DNA from: Celoporthe dispersa
Lineage: Eukaryota; Ascomycota; Sordariomycetes; Diaporthales; Cryphonectriaceae
Direction: 5' to 3'
Assembly: GCA_016584495.1 (NCBI GenBank)
Contig: WAID01000001.1
Span: 1,116,001-1,180,000 of the forward strand
Length of the DNA: 64,000 nt
This document shows positions 59,763-64,000 of the stretch, piece by piece; position 1 is the stretch's first letter; each line of letters opens with the position of its first letter. The notes beneath the pieces were generated by a model. It had not been told where the DNA came from. It worked only from the letters and a program-made list of their open reading frames with translations, and did no database searches. The position numbers and the translations under genes were made by a program.

Positions 59763-62700
59763 ATGGAACCTGCAGCCGCCGACGACACCGCCGCTGCCGC
59801 TGCGGGCGATAGCGATCCCATCCCGAGAAACAGCAGCAGCGAGACGACAACAAGGCCGGTGTCCATCATCGGCTCCGCATGCCAGGCGCTCATCTCGACG
59901 GTGCAGAAGATCTCGGCGGACGTGACCAACTTTGTGCGGCGGTGCCGCTCGTCGAGGGTGGACCTCGCGCCCGTCACGCGCGAGCTGTCGGAGCTGCTGA
60001 TGGTGCTGCAGCTGCTGGACGACTACGACATGCAGAACGCGCCCCGGGATGGCGGGCGGAGCAGGAGGCCCGCCATCCCCGACGAGCTACAGACGCACCT
60101 GCGGCCGATCCTGACCAACTGCATCGGCGTGGTGCTTAGGATCGACGCCGTCCTGCGCCGCCATGCCGAGGCGGGAGCGGCGGGCAGCCCGAGGTGGACG
60201 GCGGAAGGGCGGGACGAGGTGAGGGAGCTGTCCAAGTCACTGGGCGTGCACCGCGGCCTGATGGGCCTCGTGTCGGACCTCATCGCCGTCCTGGTCTCGC
60301 GGAGGAAGTCGAGGCTCAGGGAGGACGGCGGCGAGCAGCTGCAGATCTCACAGGTGCTGGACGAGCTGCAGGGGCTCGGGTCGTCCATCCGCATCAGCTA
60401 CAGCAACGCGACGCTGGCGCGCGAGCACTTTGCCCTCCAGGTCCACCTCGGCCAGATCATCACGTACACCGAGAAGCTCGCCAGGACAGAGGTCTGGGAG
60501 GACGCCGTCAAGACGCTCGACGCGGCAGATGAGTACTCGGGGCCGGAGCTGGGGATGAGGCCTGAGGCGCGGGGTTCTGTCCCTGTGCCTGCGCCGCTAA
60601 GGAGGAACCTCTCTGGAGAGCATCACCATGGCGGCGACGACGCCGCGGGGGCGGGAGGTGTTATCGAGGTGGCTCCCAATAGGGGACTGGAGAATCTCCT
60701 TCCTAGGGGACCGCCGCCGCCCCCCGACGCCAATAGGCCGGCGAGTATGTTCTTCACGCCGAATAGGACGCCGGACCCGGATGCATCGGCGGACGGGAGG
60801 GCGCCTGCAACGGGCTTCTTCGTGATGGACGGGTTTCTCAACTCGGATCACGGTAACAATGCCACCATATCGCCGACACACTTTGCCAGTCAAGATCAGC
60901 AGCAGCAACAGTTCGGCAGGAGTGCCTCGTCGCGCAGGCTGCAGATGGGATCAAGGGCAAGCTCGCGAAGGGCACCGTCCTACCGAAACTCTGAAGAAGG
61001 GGCAAGGCCCGGCAGGTCATCATTAAACGGCCCTCCTACAAACCTCAATGACTCTGGCCATCCGCCCCCACAACAGGAGCAGAGGCCAGGCCGGCCCAGC
61101 ACATCAGGCCTCGAGGTCGCCATACACAACGAGAAGGAGGTGACCGCGGACGACTGCGAAGAAGGGGGAGAGATCTCAGAGGAGGCCCTGGCCTTCGCGC
61201 AGGTGCCTGTGCACGTCCTGGGCCGCCTGTCCGTGAACCTCGTCGGACACGTCTACACCAACAGCTCGCCACGGGGCGAGGGCTCCGACCAGGCCAGCTT
61301 CATCCAGTCCCTCTCGACCATCAAGACCACCGAGGGCGAGGACGCAGACTACGACGACGCAGCATCCAACAACGGCACCAACGACACGGGCAGCCTGCGC
61401 GACGGCAATCTGCAGTTCTCGCAGGTCGATGTGTCCAAACTGCCGCCTGCGTCCGCCTCGCAGCCGTCGTCTGCGTCTCATGTCACGTCGCCGCCGCTGT
61501 CTGAATCTCACCCCTTGTCGAAGGCCTCGTCGCTGCCCGCCTCGCATCGAACAGCCGAATCTACACTTACTTCAAGCACACAGCCCTCGCCGAGCACCCG
61601 ATCCAACCCCCAGTTCGTCTCCCGGTGCCCGGCCACCGCCGACCAACAATAACAACAGCAGCAGCAGCAACAGCCAGGGCCTGCGAGAGATGCAGTCCAT
61701 GTCGACTATGAACACGCAGAGTTTTGTGATGCAGAAGCCACTACCCAAAGCGCCAATCGTATATATACCAAAGTTCCCAGGGCCATTTATAAAAAAAGAA
61801 GGCGGTGGTTGTTGGGAACTTTAGCTGTGGCAAGACCTGCCTTATCACGTAGGGCCGTTCCTATCCCCTGCAGGAGGATGTCTGTGCTCGTATACGACAG
61901 GAGCTGACTGAACTGTGTAGCCGGATGGCCAAAGGACATTATCCAAGGGTAACTGCCTCACCCCTTTTTATTCTTTGTTTTTTTTTTCTTTCTTTCTTTT
62001 CTTCTGGTCTTCTTTTGTGCGGCCCTACATCGGTTGCTGACCAGTGAACAATCCTCCAGGGCAAAACCGACAAGTGCAGCATCACGGAGACCATCCGGAT
62101 CGCAGTCGACGAGGAGCCCATGGAGTTATCGCTCTGGGACATCCGTGGAATCGACTACGACCCGACGTGGCTTAATGACGCGCACGTGGCATTGGTCTGC
62201 TTCAGCGTCAACATCGGCTCGACGGATTCCAAGGGGAAACATCTCGGACGCGTAAGTGCAGAGAGATCACTTTTTTCTTTCTTTTCTTTCTTCTTCCCCC
62301 CTCCCCCCTTTCTTTCTGGCCGCTACTTTTCATCTCATCCTTCTCACCTCACTCCCTCCTCCCACATGTCGTACCTCCTCGGCTGACCCGAGCCTTTGCT
62401 GCATACCACAGTGGGTAGCAGAAGTCAATCGCAACTGTCCCGGCGCAGCGATCCTCCTCGTCGGCCTCAAAGCCGACATCCGCTTCCACGCCAGGTCCGT
62501 CGAGAAGCTCCGCCGCAGCGGGAAAGCCCTTGTCACCCCGGAGCAGGGCGAACAGTTCCGCGAGAACATCGGTGCGTCGCGGTATCTCGAGTGTTCGGCG
62601 CGGACGGGCGACGGCGTGCTCGAGGTGCTGGGCGAGACGGCGCGGGTAGCCATGCAGATCAACAAGGACAGCCGGAAGAAGGGCCCGCGGCCGCTTTCTA

Positions 62701-62765
62701 GGATTGGGAAGTTCTTTGGGCTGAATAGTGGGGGTAGCGGGAGGAAGTCGGAGGATGCGGCCTAA
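59763..62765 (+). CDS. Fusion of a STAND-type fungal N-terminal helical domain with a degenerate Rho-like GTPase
   Basis: About 885 residues. Exons 59763-61848, 61921-61948, 62060-62251 and 62412-62765. Residues 30-260 form a helical domain starting SIIGSACQALISTVQKI with VTRELSELLMVLQLLDD and THLRPILTNCIGVVLRIDAVL; it resembles N-terminal domains found on fungal STAND/NLR-like proteins. A disordered Ser/Pro/Gln-rich linker of about 360 residues follows. From about residue 670 a small GTPase reads PFIKKKAVVVGNFSCGKTCL (P-loop GxxxxGKT), LSLWDIRGIDYD in place of WDTAGQE, ILLVGLKADIR for the base-binding loop, and YLECSARTGDGV. The catalytic glutamine is absent and there is no CaaX box. Two extra bases (C5 at 61608-61612, A7 at 61791-61797) break the frame as given. 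Cellular role unknown; signalling or self/non-self response is only an inference. Confidence 0.7.
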
Positions 62766-63357
62766 GCGGGCTATCCTTTTGAGATACGGGAGGACTTCAA
62801 ACGATATGTGCATCATGTCTCCTCATGTAAGGTTGCATTTATTCATTTATATCCATATACCTCGGCATAGCTTCGGTGCGGTAATGACGGTGGCAGCATG
62901 TGTATCTGGAAATTTGGGGGGGGGGGGGTTCGGTGGGTGAAGGAGGAGGAGGAGGAGGAGGAGGCGGTTGACAACTCGGGGCCGTTGAGAAGAAAAGAGA
63001 CAGGAGAAAATTGCTTCAAATCTTGATCAACAAAGATCAGACGGAGGCTTGAGAATTTTGAGAATGACATGGCGTTCAACGCACGCCCGCTGTTCGCTGT
63101 CTACAGTGTATGCTCCCGCTGCTCTCCTGGGTTTGCTTTTCCCATCTCGGCTATTCTTTCTCGTTTATGATACCCTGTCTTTGGTTGGATGGCTGTGGAA
63201 AGACTCAGCATATTCTTATCGACCATTTCAATACGAGTATGCCAGCGGTATTCCAGAAGAAGCCTCGGCTTCACTAAGCACCAGGACCATCCATCCCCAG
63301 GCACGATCCAGCGCATCTTGTCTCCTCTCTGTCTTTCCTTCTCTGTCCCTGCCACTC
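62766..63357. other. Intergenic, convergent 3' ends with G13 and GGA repeats
   Basis: A G13 run at 62916-62928 and eight GGA-like units at 62941-62964; nothing coding recognised. Confidence 0.5.
62916..62964. repeat. G13 run followed by (AGG)n
   Basis: Two purine-only low-complexity tracts within 50 bases, G-rich on the plus strand and able in principle to form a quadruplex. Confidence 0.6.
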
Positions 63358-64000
63358 TCAGTTCACAATCGCATCCACCAACCTCCCCGCCAGGTCAAGC
63401 CCAGCCCCGACAAACGCCTGGTTGGCCGTGGACCCGGCGGCAGCCGTCACGAGGGACTGCTTCAGGGTGTCACCGGCCCACCCGAGGAAGATCCTGCCAA
63501 GGCCTGTTGGTGAAAGGGGGAAGAGGAAAAGGATGTTAGTTTCTGGGCATGAGGACTGTGCATGAGACTGGATCGTGACTTGGACTTACCCAGCCCGACG
63601 TCATGTAGAAATACCTGGGCGTCCGACACACTCGGGGCTGATGCTGGGGCAGCAGCACTCGCGGCGTCCTCCGCCACGACCAGCTGCATAGACCGACCAG
63701 CCGCCGCCACCTCAGCCTGCTGGGCGGATCCTGGCTCTTGTGGTAACGGCAGCTCTCTCTGGATCCAGCATTGCCTAACGTCAGCAGGTCACCAAACCTC
63801 ATGGCCACGCGCGGGTCTAGACTCACGGGCAAGCACAAGTCGACACTGTTGTCGTGATTACAAGCCAGCATCCGCCTCACAGACTCCGAATGCTTCTCCT
63901 GCAGCAACCGATAATCCGTCTCCAGCCTCTCCAGCCGCCTCTCCATCCCGAGCGGGATCCCTTGCCCCGCCGCCGCACCCGTCTGGTGCTGTTGTTCTTC
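63358..64000 (-). CDS. Hypothetical protein, C-terminal part only (runs off the window)
   Basis: Not recognised. The gene enters from the right edge; visible exons are 64000-63837, 63774-63590 and 63503-63358, ending in TGA. The first visible exon has a short coiled coil (MERRLERLETDYRLLQEKHSE), the second is Ala-rich (AAAPASAPSVSDAQVF), and the last reads like a glycine-zipper-type helix pair (FLGWAGDTLKQSL, AFVGAGLDLAGRLVDAI). Exons 1 and 2 do not join in frame; the (AG)n at about 63751-63758 is probably two bases too short. It is convergent with the GTPase fusion gene. The N-terminal part, which would identify it, lies outside the window. Confidence 0.5.

Noticed and set aside
461..61797. 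Programmed ribosomal frameshifting as the cause of the frame breaks
   Set aside because: Breaks occur in both directions, in many unrelated genes, without slippery heptamers plus structures, and most sit in homopolymers; error or decay is simpler.
1..64000. tRNA, 5S rRNA or CRISPR elements
   Set aside because: I looked for T-loop (GGTTCGAATCC-like) and 5S core words and for spaced direct repeats and found none convincing; CRISPR is not expected in a fungal nucleus.

Overview
The window is nuclear DNA of a filamentous ascomycete (Pezizomycotina, most likely a Sordariomycete). Nearly every gene has short introns (about 50-120 bases) with GTAAGT/GTACGT-type donors and CTAAC/CTGAC branch sites. 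Genes are single and alternate in orientation, with no operons. The gene set is fungal: cornichon/Erv14, Prp17/Cdc40, type 1 methionine aminopeptidase, kynurenine 3-monooxygenase, pyruvate kinase, an Atg28-like coiled-coil protein and a DUF1748 protein. I could not place it to genus.

Left part (about 1-25 kb): accessory, environment-facing genes. In order: a DHA2-type drug transporter, a secreted CVNH-like lectin, an NmrA-like oxidoreductase, a class I methyltransferase, a monocarboxylate-transporter-like MFS protein, an octopine/nopaline-dehydrogenase-like enzyme, a CBM1-linked GDSL esterase, an RTA1-like membrane protein, a sugar transporter and a secreted protein of unknown family. A 4.7 kb stretch without a recognisable gene follows (20.2-24.9 kb), about half of it strongly pyrimidine-rich on the + strand. 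It ends at a short-chain polyol-type dehydrogenase.

Right part (about 26-64 kb): mainly conserved housekeeping genes with GC-rich third codon positions: Atg28-like, DUF1748, pyruvate kinase, kynurenine 3-monooxygenase, MetAP1, Erv14 and Prp17. Three MFS transporters are interspersed (two DHA1 type, one Dal5/Tna1 type), with a few small orphan genes. Near the right end is a large unusual protein: a fungal helical N-terminal domain of the kind seen on STAND/NLR-like proteins, joined through a disordered linker to a degenerate Rho-like GTPase. The window closes inside one more gene of unknown function.

Twelve genes carry one or more one- or two-base indels, mostly in homopolymers, that break otherwise conserved reading frames. 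One is the normally essential splicing factor Prp17, so many of these are probably assembly errors rather than real pseudogenes. The first gene, with four indels, could be a true pseudogene. Exon lists are my own splice-site readings; in each complete gene that I modelled, frames and phases add up to whole codons once the stated indels are allowed for.
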